Source: Izhakiella australiensis (lineage in GTDB: Bacteria; Pseudomonadota; Gammaproteobacteria; Enterobacterales; Enterobacteriaceae). Taken from it: a stretch of DNA of 64,000 nt. The DNA is taken from assembly GCF_002006995.1 (NCBI RefSeq), contig NZ_MRUL01000004.1, forward strand, positions 124,001-188,000. Reading direction: 5' to 3'. A program made the translations under genes and the position numbers. Shown here one piece after another: positions 9,814 to 19,924 of this stretch; the stretch's first letter is position 1; each line of letters starts with the position of its first letter. The notes beneath the pieces are model-generated. The model did no database searches and was not told the DNA's origin. It worked only from the letters and a program-made list of their open reading frames with translations.

Positions 9814-10672
9814 ACAGTTTTTCCGCCGCAAAGTGCTGTTCCGGACGGGCGATGCGATCCTGCGCGGCAACCAGCTGCAGTTCGTACTCCCCCATCTGGT
9901 GAGTCGTCAGCATCACTTCATATACTGCGGCGGTAACGTGCTCCAGCGCCGCCTGCAATGACTGACCCTGTAGCAGATTAACCAGCAGCAAGCCGCTGGT
10001 CAGATCGCCGACGCCAACGGGCTGACGCACGCCAAAATCCACCAGCGGCCGGCTGATGTGCCAGGCTTCATCGGCAGTGACCAGCAGCATCTCAAAACGA
10101 TCGCTGCGGCGACCGGCGCGAGCCAGATGTTTAACCAGCACCACGCGCGGACCGCGAGCAATCAGTTCGCGGCTGGCCGCTACGGCCTCTTCTACGGAAG
10201 CCACCGGATGCTCGCTGAGCATTTCCAGCTCAAGCAGATTAGGCGCGATCATATCCGCCGCCGGCAGTGCGCTGCGCACGTGAAACTCCGCCACGCCCGG
10301 CGCGACAATACAGCCCTTTTCGGGATGGCCCATCACCGGATCGCAGAAATACCACGCATCGGGATTTGCCGCCTTTACCTGACGAACTATCTCAAGGATC
10401 TGTTCGCCCTGCTCAGCCGATCCCAGATAGCCGCTCAGTACCGCGCTACAGGTCTTTAACCTGTCAATGTCGGCGATACCCTGGCTAATTTCGGTCAGAT
10501 GCTGCGCCGGCATCACGATACCGGTCCATTGGCCGTACTGAGTATGATTAGAAAACTGTACGGTATTAAGCGGCCAGACGTTGGCGCCCAGCCGCCGCAT
10601 AGGAAATTCCGCCGCGCTGTTTCCCGCATGACCATAAACAGTATGTGATTGAATAGAGAGAATGTTTTTCAT
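9812..10672 (-). CDS. pdxY: Pyridoxal kinase PdxY
   Basis: 286 residues (E. coli 287). It phosphorylates pyridoxal to pyridoxal 5'-phosphate in the B6 salvage pathway. Ribokinase/PfkB-like fold: [17 protein letters not shown] near residue 20, [11 protein letters not shown] in the middle and the C-terminal anion hole [11 protein letters not shown]. Start: the ATG at 10672 matches homologues, but a TTG two codons upstream has a better-spaced GGGGAG site and would give M-P-M-K. It is the last gene of the tyrS-pdxY pair and sits downstream of pdxH, so two B6 genes lie close together. Confidence 0.96.
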   Translation of the reverse strand: MKNILSIQSHTVYGHAGNSAAEFPMRRLGANVWPLNTVQFSNHTQYGQWTGIVMPAQHLTEISQGIADIDRLKTCSAVLSGYLGSAEQGEQILEIVRQVKAANPDAWYFCDPVMGHPEKGCIVAPGVAEFHVRSALPAADMIAPNLLELEMLSEHPVASVEEAVAASRELIARGPRVVLVKHLARAGRRSDRFEMLLVTADEAWHISRPLVDFGVRQPVGVGDLTSGLLLVNLLQGQSLQAALEHVTAAVYEVMLTTHQMGEYELQLVAAQDRIARPEQHFAAEKL

Positions 10673-10693
10673 AGGCAATGTAATGCTCCCCGC

Positions 10694-10721
10694 CAAAGAA
10701 AAAGGCCGGTTCCCGCCGGCC
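10694..10721 (-). terminator. Intrinsic terminator after tyrS
   Basis: On the reverse strand GGCCGG (10721-10716) and CCGGCC (10709-10704) form a stem with a 6 nt loop, followed by TTTTTCTTT. It lies between the tyrS stop and the pdxY start, so it may uncouple or attenuate pdxY expression. Confidence 0.75.
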
Positions 10722-10736
10722 CTGTTTTACTGGTAA

Positions 10737-12014
10737 TTACTGCTGCCAGCAGCCAAGACAATAATGTTTTTTACCGCGACGCAGCAGCGTGTAGCGCGCA
10801 AAAAGCCGGTCAGCGGCACTGAAGCGGTACTCGGCATCGCTCTGCTTTTCACCGTTAATACTGACCGCATTTGACGCAATCATTGTGCGCGCCTGGCCAC
10901 GGGATGGCACCAGCTCTGCTTTTACCAGCGCCTGCTGGAGATCGTCTTGCTCCTGCAATTCGATGGTTGGCATACCATCCTGCGCCAGCTGCTCGAAATC
11001 AGCTTCGGTCAGCGCGCTCAGCGCGCCGGAGAACAGGCTTTCGGTAATACGCCTGGCGGCGCTGAGACCGGCCTCGCCATGAACCAGCCGCGTTACCTGC
11101 TCAGCCAGCACGTACTGCGCGCGCGGCGCCTTACCGCTATTTTTATCTTCCTGCTCAAGCGCATTGATTTCATCAATGCTAAGGAAAGTGAAGAATTTCA
11201 GGAAGCGATAGACATCGGCATCGGCGGTATTAATCCAGAACTGATAGAACTTATAAGGACTGGTTTTTTTCGCATCGAGCCAGACCGCACCGCCTTCGGT
11301 TTTGCCGAACTTGGTGCCATCTGCTTTGGTAATTAACGGAACAGTCAGCCCCCAAGCTTGCTGCTGATGCAGGCGGCGGGTCAGGTCAATACCGGAAGTA
11401 ATGTTACCCCACTGATCCGAGCCGCCAATCTGCAGAACGACGCCGTGACGCTTGTTCAGCTCGGCAAAGTCATAGCCCTGAAGCAGGTTGTAGGAAAATT
11501 CGGTGTATGAAATCCCCTGATCTTCACGGTTAAGGCGCTGTTTTACCGCTTCCTTATTGATCATCTGGTTAACTGAAAAGTGCTTACCAATATCACGCAG
11601 GAAGGTCAGCACGTTCATGTCGCCAAACCAGTCATAGTTGTTCGCCGCAATAGCGCTGTTATCACCGCAGTCGAAGCTCAGGAAAGGCGCAACCTGACGG
11701 CGGATTTTTTCCACCCAATCATTGACGGTGTCGGTAGAATTAAGCTTACGCTCCGCAGCCTTGAAGCTGGGGTCGCCGATCAGACCGGTGGCACCGCCCA
11801 CCAGCGCCACCGGTTTGTGGCCCGCATCCTGGAAGCGTTTCAGACAAAGAAGCGGCACCAGATGGCCCAAATGCAAGCTGTCTGCGGTCGGATCGAAGCC
11901 GCAATACAAAGCAATTGGCCCTTGCGCCAGCCGCTCTGCTAACGCCGCCTCATCCGTTACCTGAGCCACCAGGCCCCGCTCTTGCAATTGTTGAATCAGG
12001 TTACTGCCAGTCAT
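10737..12014 (-). CDS. tyrS: Tyrosyl-tRNA synthetase
   Basis: 425 residues (E. coli 424). Class I aminoacyl-tRNA synthetase charging tRNA-Tyr. The HIGH motif appears as HLGH at residues 48-51, the KMSKS loop as KFGKT near 236, and a C-terminal S4 RNA-binding domain holds [19 protein letters not shown]. The ATG at 12014 has GGAG 6 bp upstream; longer in-frame extensions lack a ribosome site. Same neighbours as in E. coli (pdxH upstream, pdxY downstream). Its substrate tRNA gene is also in this window, at 47742. Confidence 0.98.
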   Translation of the reverse strand: MTGSNLIQQLQERGLVAQVTDEAALAERLAQGPIALYCGFDPTADSLHLGHLVPLLCLKRFQDAGHKPVALVGGATGLIGDPSFKAAERKLNSTDTVNDWVEKIRRQVAPFLSFDCGDNSAIAANNYDWFGDMNVLTFLRDIGKHFSVNQMINKEAVKQRLNREDQGISYTEFSYNLLQGYDFAELNKRHGVVLQIGGSDQWGNITSGIDLTRRLHQQQAWGLTVPLITKADGTKFGKTEGGAVWLDAKKTSPYKFYQFWINTADADVYRFLKFFTFLSIDEINALEQEDKNSGKAPRAQYVLAEQVTRLVHGEAGLSAARRITESLFSGALSALTEADFEQLAQDGMPTIELQEQDDLQQALVKAELVPSRGQARTMIASNAVSINGEKQSDAEYRFSAADRLFARYTLLRRGKKHYCLGCWQQ

Positions 12015-12145
12015 CGAAGGCTCCATGTAAAACATCTGTACCTGGCCGGTACACAGCTTTCCGCTGAGATGCGGATAAAATGAGGCGTATAGCATAAAGC
12101 GCTGACGCCCATCGTGCCAGCGCTTAAGGGGATTATTTGTTGCTG

Positions 12146-12802
12146 TCAGGGCGCCAGGCGGTCGATTTGCCAGCCGCTGTCGGCGCGCTGATAAATAAAG
12201 CGGTCATGCAGGCGGTGCGCGCCGCCCTGCCAGAATTCAAAGGTATTGATTTTAATGCGGTAGCCGCCCCAAAAGCTGGGCAATGGAATTTCGCCGTGCT
12301 GGAACTTTTGCTTAAGCTCAAGAAACTTACCCTCCAGCACGCCACGCGCCGAAATGCGGCTGGACTGGTTCGATGCCCAGGCGCCGATCTGGCTATCACG
12401 CGGGCGGCTGTGAAAATACTTGACCACTTCGAGCGTAGAAAGCTTTTCAGCTTCACCGAGCACCATCACCTGGCGCTCCAGCATATGCCAGGGAAAATGC
12501 AGGCTGATACGCTGATTGTTCTCCAGGTGCTTCGCCTTGCGGCTGCCGAGATTGGTATAAAACACCATGCCGCGCGCATCGAAATGTTTTAGCAGAACGA
12601 TGCGCTGATAGGGCTGTCCCTGCGCATCAACCGTTGCCACCGTCATCGCCGTCGGGTCAGGCAGCCCGGCCTCAACCGCCTGGTTTATCCAGTGATTAAA
12701 TAAATCAGCCGGATCGTCGGGTAAATCGTTACGGCGTAAACCGCCACGAATATATTCCCGACGCAGGCTGGCGATATTCTGTAAAAGATCCTTGTCACTC
12801 AT
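12146..12802 (-). CDS. pdxH: Pyridoxine/pyridoxamine 5'-phosphate oxidase
   Basis: 218 residues, identical in length to E. coli PdxH. An FMN-dependent oxidase making pyridoxal 5'-phosphate from the pyridoxine or pyridoxamine phosphates. Visible motifs are [13 protein letters not shown] and [19 protein letters not shown] (FMN/substrate binding), [17 protein letters not shown] and the C-terminal [13 protein letters not shown] with an RLAP end. It lies between mliC and tyrS as in E. coli. Confidence 0.98.
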   Translation of the reverse strand: MSDKDLLQNIASLRREYIRGGLRRNDLPDDPADLFNHWINQAVEAGLPDPTAMTVATVDAQGQPYQRIVLLKHFDARGMVFYTNLGSRKAKHLENNQRISLHFPWHMLERQVMVLGEAEKLSTLEVVKYFHSRPRDSQIGAWASNQSSRISARGVLEGKFLELKQKFQHGEIPLPSFWGGYRIKINTFEFWQGGAHRLHDRFIYQRADSGWQIDRLAP

Positions 12803-12827
12803 TGTTCAACTCCCTTAAACCGGCAGC

Positions 12828-13145
12828 TCACTGCTGCAGCTGGCAGTCATTAATAATGATTTTGTCATTACGTTCAACGAAAGCGCTGTCGCCTTTTGAC
12901 CAGAATACATAGGTATCATCGGCATAGCGCGTACCGGATGCAGCACGGGTCTGTTTAAGAACCCGCGGGGTGCCATCCAGAATCAGTTTCACCTGCTGCT
13001 GACTGTTATCCAGCTGCACCGTAAGCGGCAAGGTTCCGCAAGTGTAATGTAAGGTTTTTTGCTGATCCTGCGACGCCGATTGCAGGCTATTACAGCCTGC
13101 CAACAGCATCGCCGCACCCAGCGCGGCAATAGAATAGCCTTTCAT
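12828..13145 (-). CDS. mliC: MliC, membrane-bound lysozyme inhibitor of c-type lysozyme
   Basis: 105 residues. A lipoprotein signal peptide ends in the lipobox LAGC (cysteine at about residue 18). The MliC domain (Pfam MliC/YdhA) follows, with YTCGTLPLTVQLD, the conserved SASG-like ASGTRYADD loop, YVFWSKGD and paired cysteines (C36 region and the DCQL end). It protects peptidoglycan from host lysozyme from the periplasmic face. The ATG at 13145 has AGGAAA upstream; an earlier in-frame start overlaps the anmK region and is not supported. Confidence 0.93.
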   Translation of the reverse strand: MKGYSIAALGAAMLLAGCNSLQSASQDQQKTLHYTCGTLPLTVQLDNSQQQVKLILDGTPRVLKQTRAASGTRYADDTYVFWSKGDSAFVERNDKIIINDCQLQQ

Positions 13146-13159
13146 GCTTGTTTCCTTTT

Positions 13160-14278
13160 TCAACGTATCAGAGAGTTCGCCGGGTATATGGCACCAAGCA
13201 CCGTGGCTTCGCGCGCGCCGGTGACTGCCGGCAGGTTGCCCGGTAAACCACTTAGCGTACGCCAGGCAAGCCAGGAGAAAGCCAGCGCTTCCATATCATC
13301 ACCATTTATACCGGCCTCATCGGTGCTGGCAACTTCAATCCCGGCCAGTGCCGAGGCTAAACGCGCCATTAACCGCGGATTACGGCTGCCGCCGCCGCAT
13401 ACCAGCAGGCGGTCGCAGCCGCCATGAAGCATTACCTGCTCGGCAATAGTGATAGCGCTAAGCTCCACCAGGGTAGCCTGTACGTCCTCAGGACGCACGC
13501 CCGGAAACGGGCTTAGCTGCTTTTCCAGCCAGCTGAGATTAAAATATTCGCGGCCGGTGCTCTTCGGCGCAGGCAGCATAAACCAAGGGTCGGCCAGCAT
13601 ATGCTGCAGTAGTGGCAACAGTATCCGCCCCGTTGCAGCCCACTCGCCATCTTTATCTAATGCCTTCCCCTGCTGCTGCCAGATCCAGGCATCGAGCAGC
13701 ATATTGCCCGGTCCGGTGTCATACCCCATCACTGTTTGTCCTGGAAACAGCAGTGAAAGATTAGCGATGCCGCCAATGTTAAGGATCATTCGCCGTTCAT
13801 GGGGATGCATCAGTACCGCCTGATGGAAAGCCGGCACCAGCGGCGCGCCCTGGCCGCCCAGCGCCATGTCACGACGGCGGAAATCGCCAACGACGGTGAT
13901 TCCCGTTAGCGCGGCAATAATATTGTTATCTCCGATTTGTATACTGTGAGGCGCCTCGCTTTGCGGTTCGTGCCAGACGGTCTGACCATGGCAGCCAATA
14001 GCCACCACATCCTCAGCAGAGAGCTGCTCCTGCTTAAGTAATGCTAAGACGGCTTCAGCAAATAGCCGCCCCAACCGGTGATCTAACTGCCCCAGCTGGG
14101 AGAGCGTCAGGCTTTGTCCCTGGCATACAGCGAGAACCTGCTGGCGTAGCTCTGCCGGCATTGGGCAACAATATCGGGCCTGCTGCGCAACCATGTTTTC
14201 ATCAATAACCGCCAGTACCACATCAACGCCATCGAGGCTGGTGCCTGACATTACTCCAATATAACGTCCTGAATTCAT
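13160..14278 (-). CDS. anmK: Anhydro-N-acetylmuramic acid kinase
   Basis: 372 residues (E. coli 369). It converts 1,6-anhydroMurNAc from recycled cell wall to MurNAc-6-phosphate. Motifs: N-terminal [14 protein letters not shown] phosphate loop, [35 protein letters not shown] and VCGGGSRNP. The ATG at 14278 is supported by homology ([17 protein letters not shown]); the preceding in-frame codons are not conserved. It heads the reverse-strand run through mliC (14 bp gap) and pdxH. Confidence 0.97.
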   Translation of the reverse strand: MNSGRYIGVMSGTSLDGVDVVLAVIDENMVAQQARYCCPMPAELRQQVLAVCQGQSLTLSQLGQLDHRLGRLFAEAVLALLKQEQLSAEDVVAIGCHGQTVWHEPQSEAPHSIQIGDNNIIAALTGITVVGDFRRRDMALGGQGAPLVPAFHQAVLMHPHERRMILNIGGIANLSLLFPGQTVMGYDTGPGNMLLDAWIWQQQGKALDKDGEWAATGRILLPLLQHMLADPWFMLPAPKSTGREYFNLSWLEKQLSPFPGVRPEDVQATLVELSAITIAEQVMLHGGCDRLLVCGGGSRNPRLMARLASALAGIEVASTDEAGINGDDMEALAFSWLAWRTLSGLPGNLPAVTGAREATVLGAIYPANSLIR

Positions 14279-14561
14279 AAAAATATCCCGGCTTCGCCGC
14301 TGCTGGCAGTAATTGTTAGCCTGGCAAAAAGCCGCAGGCAATTCTATGATTAAATATCGTTTTTTGAAATTCAGCGATATCTGACCCGCTTTTAGGGCCT
14401 CAGCCTTAACACAATTGAACCCGGGTTTAAGTTTCGTGGTCTATGCTGTGCGTTTTTCGCCACGTTAATGGTGAAAGATGATTCCAGTCCGGCCTTTGCC
14501 ATATAATTAAGTTGTAAGTTGGTCTTTAACTGGCCAGTTGTTCTACAAAGGAGCGTTAACA

Positions 14562-15029
14562 ATGATCAAGCGTTTATTTATCGTGGCATTAGCCGGAATA
14601 ACGCTGGCAGGTTGTGTCAGTAATGACACCCTTTCCGGTGACACCTATAGCGCATCGGAAGCTAAACAAGTCCAGAGCGTAAGCTATGGCACCGTCGTTC
14701 ACGTCCGTCCGGTAAAAATTCAGGGCGGTGATGATAGCAATGTAATTGGCGCTATTGGCGGCGCTGTGCTGGGTGGATTCCTCGGTAACACCATTGGCGG
14801 TGGCACCGGACGTAGTCTGGCAACCGCTGGCGGCGCCGTCGCAGGTGCGGTGGCAGGCCAGGGCGTGCAGGGCGCGTTGAACAAAACTAACGGCGTTGAG
14901 CTGGAGATTCGTAAAGATGATGGCAACACCATCATGGTGGTTCAGAAGCAGGCTGCCAGCCGCTTCGCCGTTGGCCAGCGCGTGGTGATGGCTTCAAACG
15001 GTAGCCAGGTCACCGTCTCTCCGCGTTAA
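14562..15029 (+). CDS. slyB: Outer-membrane lipoprotein SlyB
   Basis: 155 residues, the E. coli length. A lipoprotein signal with lipobox LAGC (cysteine near residue 18) is followed by a glycine-zipper membrane segment (GAIGGAVLGGFLGNTIGGGTG and AGGAVAGAVAGQGVQGAL), the Rick_17kDa antigen fold. It is an outer-membrane lipoprotein involved in envelope stability; in enterics it belongs to the PhoP regulon, though no canonical PhoP box was seen here. AAGGAG lies upstream of the ATG. Convergent with slyA. Confidence 0.96.
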   Translation: MIKRLFIVALAGITLAGCVSNDTLSGDTYSASEAKQVQSVSYGTVVHVRPVKIQGGDDSNVIGAIGGAVLGGFLGNTIGGGTGRSLATAGGAVAGAVAGQGVQGALNKTNGVELEIRKDDGNTIMVVQKQAASRFAVGQRVVMASNGSQVTVSPR

Positions 15030-15048
15030 GTTAGTCGCGTCTAAAAAC

Positions 15049-15078
15049 AAACGGCATCGCAAGCGATGCCGTTTTGTT
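15049..15078. terminator. Bidirectional terminator between slyB and slyA
   Basis: ACGGCATCGC at 15051-15060 and GCGATGCCGT at 15063-15072 form a 10 bp stem with a 2 nt loop, with A-rich sequence before and TTTGTTAT after it. It can serve both convergent genes. Confidence 0.85.
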
Positions 15079-15520
15079 ATTCCTGTCTCTCTTTACCGTG
15101 TAGCTCGCTGATATTACGTTCGAGCCGGGCGATCAGCGTAACCATTTGTTCCACTTCCTGGCGTGAAATGCCAAATAATATGTCGTGACGAGTCGCATCA
15201 ATGACGTGCTCAACCTGAGTAATGATTGGCTCAGCCTGCTTTGTCAATTTGATACGCTTAGCACGGCGATCGCTGGGACAGGTGGTACGGGTAATCAGCC
15301 CTTTTTCTTCCAGCTGATCCAGAGTCCGTACCAGCGATGGCTGCTCAATGCCTATCGCTTTGGCCAGCTGAATCTGGGACTGCTCGGGAGGGAGCTGGTG
15401 AATATTATGCAAAGTAACCCAATGAGTCTGGGTAAGTTCAAGCGGCTTAAGCCGATGATCGATTAACGCACGCCAGATACGCACCAGCCTGGACAGATCC
15501 GTTCCTAATGATGTATCCAA
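15077..15520 (-). CDS. slyA: MarR-family transcriptional regulator SlyA
   Basis: 147 residues, start TTG with AAGGAGAGG just upstream, as in E. coli where slyA also starts with TTG. The core is nearly identical to E. coli Sly[22 protein letters not shown]-like helix, [47 protein letters not shown] winged helix and a DRRAKR wing. It counters H-NS silencing in enterics. The residues before LSRLVRIW and the tail after residue 135 differ from E. coli. A SlyA-like box lies at 15537. Confidence 0.96.
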   Translation of the reverse strand: MDTSLGTDLSRLVRIWRALIDHRLKPLELTQTHWVTLHNIHQLPPEQSQIQLAKAIGIEQPSLVRTLDQLEEKGLITRTTCPSDRRAKRIKLTKQAEPIITQVEHVIDATRHDILFGISRQEVEQMVTLIARLERNISELHGKERQE

Positions 15521-15536
15521 TTTCCTCTCCTTATAA

Positions 15537-15548
15537 TTAGCTTGCTAG
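15537..15548. promoter_or_regulatory. SlyA-like operator
   Basis: TTAGCTTGCTAG reads CTAGCAAGCTAA on the slyA strand, 11 of 12 bases of the known SlyA palindrome TTAGCAAGCTAA. It ends 17 bp upstream of the slyA start codon, the right place for autorepression, and lies in the divergent region shared with ydhIJK. Confidence 0.7.
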
Positions 15549-15675
15549 CTATTAGGCATCATTTTAGACTATTCTGCGAGTTTACAGGACGAAATACAAA
15601 TTAATGGTCAACCAACGACATAAATGCGTAGTTGTCATACGATGACCATCACTTACGGTAAAGGAGTACAAGGTT

Positions 15676-15900
15676 ATGCACACCCCGCTGTCGCCACTTA
15701 CGGACCTGGTTTTTGGCGCATCCCTGCTATTTCCTCCCATCTTTAAAGCCGTTGTTGCCGGCTTTTTCTTCTGGTTATTGATCCACCCCCTGCTACGCGG
15801 CTGGCTTTACTCCGGTGAAATCTGGCATCCGACGCTAATGGACTTGTCCATTTTTGTGCTGTGCGTCGCCGCAGCAATGTTGCTAATGACCGTTTGGTAA
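15676..15900 (+). CDS. ydhI: DUF1656 small membrane protein YdhI
   Basis: 74 residues with two predicted membrane helices (about 22-42 and 55-73) and the family pattern of a short N-terminal stretch before [18 protein letters not shown]1656 proteins accompany AaeAB/EmrA-type efflux genes; function unknown. GGAG lies 10 bp before the ATG. It is the first gene of ydhIJK, divergent from slyA as in E. coli, and 5 bp separate it from ydhJ. Confidence 0.92.
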   Translation: MHTPLSPLTDLVFGASLLFPPIFKAVVAGFFFWLLIHPLLRGWLYSGEIWHPTLMDLSIFVLCVAAAMLLMTVW

Positions 15901-15905
15901 GAAAT

Positions 15906-16763
15906 ATGAAACTCAGTTCATTAAAATACTTTTCTACGCTGATTTTTTTTGCCGCCGCGCTGTGCGCTGGCTGGTGGTTGTGGAGTTATTACATGCAATC
16001 GCCCTGGACCAGGGATGGCCGGGTCAGAGCGGAGCTGGTGGATATCGCTCCGCAGGTGTCCGGTCGCATCGACCAGCTGCTGGTAAAAGATAATCAGTTC
16101 GTCCATAAGGGCGATTTATTATTTACCCTCGATCCGCGCCCTTTTCAGATAGCCGTGCTTACGGCCGAATCGCAGCTGGCAAAAGCGCGCTCGGCGCTGG
16201 CGAAAGCCCAGCATGAGGCAGCACGACGCCGCAGCCTGCCTAAAAACACCATTTCCGCCGAAGACCTCGATGCCGCTAACCTTAACGCCGCCTCAGCACA
16301 GGCAGCCACTCAGGCAGCGCAAGCGGCGCTGGATCAGGCGCAATGGGATTTACAACAGACGAAGGTGTTCGCTCCCGGTGATGGCTGGGTCAGCAATCTT
16401 CTGACACGTTCAGGTAACTATGCCAGCAGCGGCAAGGCGGTATTTGCCATTGTCGATAGCCACTCTTTTTACATTATGGGCTATTTTGAAGAAACCAAGC
16501 TGCGTCATATCCACCCCGGCGCCATCGCTGATATTGCGCTTTACAGCGATAATCGCCATTTACAGGGCGTGGTAGAAAGCATCGGCCATGTCATCTACGA
16601 TCAGAGCCTCGCCAGCGACAGCGGCCTGGTGCCCAATATCACGCCCAGCGTGCCCTGGGTTCGGCTGGCGCAGCGGATACCGGTCAGGATCCGCCTGACG
16701 CAGATGCCAAAAGGGGTGAGGCTGGTCGCGGGAACCACCTGTACCATAACCATCCAGCAATGA
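15906..16763 (+). CDS. ydhJ: Membrane fusion protein YdhJ (HlyD/EmrA family)
   Basis: 285 residues, same length as E. coli YdhJ. One N-terminal membrane helix (about 9-28), then the biotinyl-lipoyl-like hairpin [32 protein letters not shown], an alanine/glutamine-rich coiled coil (about 75-145) and a beta-barrel domain ending in TCTITIQQ. It is the periplasmic adaptor of an aromatic-acid type efflux pump with YdhK. The ATG at 15906 follows the ydhI stop by 5 bp. Confidence 0.93.
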   Translation: MKLSSLKYFSTLIFFAAALCAGWWLWSYYMQSPWTRDGRVRAELVDIAPQVSGRIDQLLVKDNQFVHKGDLLFTLDPRPFQIAVLTAESQLAKARSALAKAQHEAARRRSLPKNTISAEDLDAANLNAASAQAATQAAQAALDQAQWDLQQTKVFAPGDGWVSNLLTRSGNYASSGKAVFAIVDSHSFYIMGYFEETKLRHIHPGAIADIALYSDNRHLQGVVESIGHVIYDQSLASDSGLVPNITPSVPWVRLAQRIPVRIRLTQMPKGVRLVAGTTCTITIQQ

Positions 16764-18793
16764 GGTCGGTGATGAAATTACGCCGACCCGACCTGCATCA
16801 ACTTCCGTGGATTAAAGCCAGCGCCGCGCAGTGGCGTTATGCGTTGCGCAATGCCCTGGCGATGTGCCTGGCGCTGAGCATTGCCTACGGCCTTGATCTG
16901 AGCGAGCCTTACTGGGCAATGACTTCAGCGGCGGTTGTCAGCTTTCCGACCGTTGGCGGCGTTATCAGCAAAAGTCTCGGACGCATTGCAGGCAGCCTGC
17001 TGGGAGCAATCGCAGCAATTATCATTGCCGGACATACCCTCAATGAACCATGGCTTTTCACCCTGAGCATTGCCAGCTGGCTGGCGCTTTGCACCTGGAT
17101 TGCCAACCACTTTCAGAACAATGTCGCCTACGCCTTCTCACTGGCAGGTTACACGGCGGCGATTATTGTATTCAGCACGGTGGATGTCAGCGGTATCAGC
17201 CAGCTGTGGGACATTACCCAGGCGCGGGTTTGCGAAGTGATAACCGGCATCCTCTGCGCCGGGCTGATGATGATGATATTACCCAGCACCTCCGATGGCG
17301 ATACCCTGGTAAACTCGCTGCACGCCATGCATCAACGCCTGCTGACACATGCCGGGCTGATGCTGCAGCAGCAAAATACGGACGGTATTCGCAGCGCCCA
17401 TGAGCAGGTTATCGGCCAGATCCTGACGATGAATTTACTGCGGATTCAGGCCTTCTGGAGCCATTATCGCTTTCGTCGGCAGAATCATGTGCTGAATTAT
17501 GTTTTACATCAGCAGCTGAAGCTAACCAGCATTATATCCAGCCTGCGCCGCATGCTGGTAAACTGGGACCAGCCGCCAGCGCGCATTTTTCACGGTACGA
17601 CGCAGCTGCTGGAGGCGCTAAAGGGCAGCGATGCCAGCAAGTATGATATAGCAAGGCTACTGGCCGCTATGGCGCCCACTCCCGACAGCGATTATCGCCA
17701 CCGGGCCTACTGGCAGCGCCTGCGTTATTTCAGCATGGCCTACCTCAACATCGAGCGCTGGATACGCCAGTTCGAACGCGCGGATGCCGATGCCCTCCTC
17801 TCCCCGCCTGCGGTTTCAGCCCTGGCGCGCTATTCCGACAGCGCCGAAGCGGGCTGGAGTGCCCTGCGTACCTTTTGCGCCATCGTTTTCGGCTGCGCCT
17901 TCTGGATGCGCACCCAGTGGGACGCCGGCAGCGCTGCGCTGACGTTAACCGCCATTAGCTGCGTACTTTACTCATCGTCGCCATCACCCGCCAGCAGCGT
18001 TTCGCAGCTGCTGCGTACCCTGCTGCTATTGTGCGTTTTTAGCTTTGTTATGAAGTTTGCCATTATGGTGCAGATAACCGTGCTGTGGCAGTTTTTGCTG
18101 GTGTTATTTCCTTTAGTTATCACCCTGCAGCTCTGCAAACTGCAACAGAAAAAACTGGCACCGCTGTGGGCGCAATTTATCGTATTTATGGGTTCGTTTC
18201 TGGCAGTCAGTAATCCCCCCGATTATGATTACCAGCTGTTTCTCAATGATAATATTGCCAAAGTTTGTGGCGTACTTATCGCCTGGCTGGCATTTCAGAT
18301 GTTGCGCCCCAGCTCCGATAAAAGACGTAGCCGTCGACAAATACGCGCTCTGCGCCGGGACTTTCGCGATCAGCTTGGACGTCGGCCTCAGCTTAGCGAG
18401 CAGCAGTTTGAGTCGCGCATCTATCATCGCATCAGCCAGCTTTCCAACAGCCGGGATGAACAAGCCCGCGTCTGGCTACTGCGCTGGGGCGTGGTGTTGC
18501 TTAACGCTTCGCACATTCTCTGGCAGCTACGCCAGTGGCACAGTGGAAACGGGATGCTGGTACAGATGCGTGACGCGGCAATAAAAGGACTGGAAAAGAT
18601 CATCAGCGAACGCGGCGTGCGCCACAGTTCACTGGGCGTGGTTCTAAGCGAGCTGGATTCGATGATCGGGCAGCTGAATGCCAGCCAGCAGCCCGATGCC
18701 ATTGAGCTGGCTGGCATCCTCTGGCGTCTGTACTGCTCCCTTTCGCAGCTTGGCCAGGCGCTAGCGGTCGATACGGCTACAGCCCAACGCTAA
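16760..18793 (+). CDS. ydhK: FUSC-type efflux transporter YdhK (AaeB-like)
   Basis: 677 residues. Two clusters of membrane helices (about 25-175 and 365-515) separated by long cytoplasmic domains, the FUSC/AaeB layout; [35 protein letters not shown] is the conserved first block. It probably exports aromatic or related weak acids together with YdhJ; the substrate is not known. The ATG overlaps the ydhJ stop (ATGA); a second in-frame ATG four codons on is an alternative. Its stop overlaps that of the convergent ydhL. Confidence 0.93.
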   Translation: MRSVMKLRRPDLHQLPWIKASAAQWRYALRNALAMCLALSIAYGLDLSEPYWAMTSAAVVSFPTVGGVISKSLGRIAGSLLGAIAAIIIAGHTLNEPWLFTLSIASWLALCTWIANHFQNNVAYAFSLAGYTAAIIVFSTVDVSGISQLWDITQARVCEVITGILCAGLMMMILPSTSDGDTLVNSLHAMHQRLLTHAGLMLQQQNTDGIRSAHEQVIGQILTMNLLRIQAFWSHYRFRRQNHVLNYVLHQQLKLTSIISSLRRMLVNWDQPPARIFHGTTQLLEALKGSDASKYDIARLLAAMAPTPDSDYRHRAYWQRLRYFSMAYLNIERWIRQFERADADALLSPPAVSALARYSDSAEAGWSALRTFCAIVFGCAFWMRTQWDAGSAALTLTAISCVLYSSSPSPASSVSQLLRTLLLLCVFSFVMKFAIMVQITVLWQFLLVLFPLVITLQLCKLQQKKLAPLWAQFIVFMGSFLAVSNPPDYDYQLFLNDNIAKVCGVLIAWLAFQMLRPSSDKRRSRRQIRALRRDFRDQLGRRPQLSEQQFESRIYHRISQLSNSRDEQARVWLLRWGVVLLNASHILWQLRQWHSGNGMLVQMRDAAIKGLEKIISERGVRHSSLGVVLSELDSMIGQLNASQQPDAIELAGILWRLYCSLSQLGQALAVDTATAQR

Positions 18794-19029
18794 AACAGTG
18801 AAGGCTGTTCAGGATCTGGCGGCGCGCTGTGCTTAGCTGCGCGCTGCAGACGCATGTAGCGCTGGCGGCACAGCCGCAGCACCTCGCGCTTTTCACTGTC
18901 GCTGAATTTACTCCAGTTAAAACGTTCATCGCGGCTTCGCAGGCAACCCCGGCAATAGCCGCGCGCGTCCGCCTGACAAATACCACGACAGGGGCTGGGA
19001 ACCGGAAAAAACTCAAGCTGTTCTGCCAC
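18790..19029 (-). CDS. ydhL: DUF1289 cysteine-rich protein YdhL
   Basis: 79 residues, GTG start with GGAGG close upstream. The DUF1289 motif C14-x3-C18-x7-C26-x2-C29 ([17 protein letters not shown]) looks like a metal or Fe-S site, followed by a conserved helical stretch [23 protein letters not shown]. Function unknown. It converges on ydhK with a 4 bp overlap; in E. coli it sits at the same place before nemR. Confidence 0.9.
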   Translation of the reverse strand: MAEQLEFFPVPSPCRGICQADARGYCRGCLRSRDERFNWSKFSDSEKREVLRLCRQRYMRLQRAAKHSAPPDPEQPSLF

Positions 19030-19261
19030 ATCCCCTCCGCGTTGAGAACCCTGGGTTAATTGAAGTGCTTCACATCCTGATGCGCAAGCAACCTTGACAA
19101 AAAAGTCGACGCTGCGCTGGCAATCGTCAGGCTATTAGCACCATTAACAAAGTAGATTGCAAGTCGGATTGGGCTGGAATGTGACAAATTGAATGCATCG
19201 TACCAGCGCGCGCATCGAGATATGATCCGTTTGTGCCTGAAAGGCCGTTTGTTGGTTGCTG

Positions 19262-19277
19262 TCGACCGAATGGTCTA
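19262..19277. promoter_or_regulatory. NemR operator
   Basis: TCGACC-GAAT-GGTCTA fits the NemR palindrome TAGACC-N4-GGTCTA with one mismatch. It lies 13 bp before the probable nemR ATG, so bound NemR would block nemR-nemA-gloA transcription. Confidence 0.7.
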
Positions 19278-19290
19278 TTACTCTGTTGCC

Positions 19291-19884
19291 ATGAAAACGA
19301 TGCGAACAGATACCCGAGAACACGTGCTGGAAACCGGTGAGCGCCTTTGTACCCAGCGCGGCTTCACCGGCGTCGGCCTGATTGAATTACTTAAGGAAGC
19401 GGGCGTTCCTAAGGGGTCGTTTTATTACTATTTTCCCTCGAAAGAAGCATTTGGCGTAGCCATGCTTGAGCGCTATTTTGCCCGCTATGTTAAGCAGTTT
19501 CAGGCCTGGTTTGACGCCGCCCCCGACCAGCCGCGTCAGCGGTTGCTGGATTATTATCAGCAGTCACTTTCCACCTGGTGTCAGGAACCAACCTTTGCCG
19601 GCTGTCTGTCGGTGAAAATTTCAGCCGAAGTGTGCGATCTTTCAGAATCCATGCGCACCTCGCTGCAGCAGGGTTCAACCGCGCTCATCGCCGTTATTAG
19701 CCGGGTGCTGGAGCAGGCGGAAGCGCGTCAGCAACTGACGTTGTTCACCAGCGCACAAAGCACGGCCGAGCGTATCTATACCCTTTGGCTGGGCGCCAGT
19801 CTGCACAGCAAAATTTGCCGCAGCAGCGCCCCGCTGATTAATGCCAGGGAAGAAATGGCGCGTATGCTGCCACTTCCTGTTTAA
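19291..19884 (+). CDS. nemR: TetR-family electrophile/hypochlorite-sensing repressor NemR
   Basis: 197 residues (E. coli 199). TetR helix-turn-helix at residues 5-52 (TQRGFTGVGLIELLKEAGVPKGSFYYYFPSKEAF). The two sensor-region cysteines C105 and C115 in AGCLSVKISAEVCDLSESMR match E. coli C106 and C116. NemR represses nemRA and gloA until modified by quinones, aldehydes or HOCl. Start: ATG at 19291 best matches the family; no good ribosome site precedes it, and an in-frame ATG three codons on (19300) is possible. The open frame extends upstream to 19189 but without homology and across the operator. Confidence 0.93.
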   Translation: MKTMRTDTREHVLETGERLCTQRGFTGVGLIELLKEAGVPKGSFYYYFPSKEAFGVAMLERYFARYVKQFQAWFDAAPDQPRQRLLDYYQQSLSTWCQEPTFAGCLSVKISAEVCDLSESMRTSLQQGSTALIAVISRVLEQAEARQQLTLFTSAQSTAERIYTLWLGASLHSKICRSSAPLINAREEMARMLPLPV

Positions 19885-19924
19885 AAAAAACCGTTACTAG
19901 TCGACCAGTCTACCTGGAGTTATT

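Noticed and set aside
14424-14443. GGTTTA and GGTCTA upstream of slyB as a PhoP box
   Set aside because: The two hexamers start 14 bp apart instead of the 11 bp expected for a PhoP direct repeat, so the spacing is wrong.
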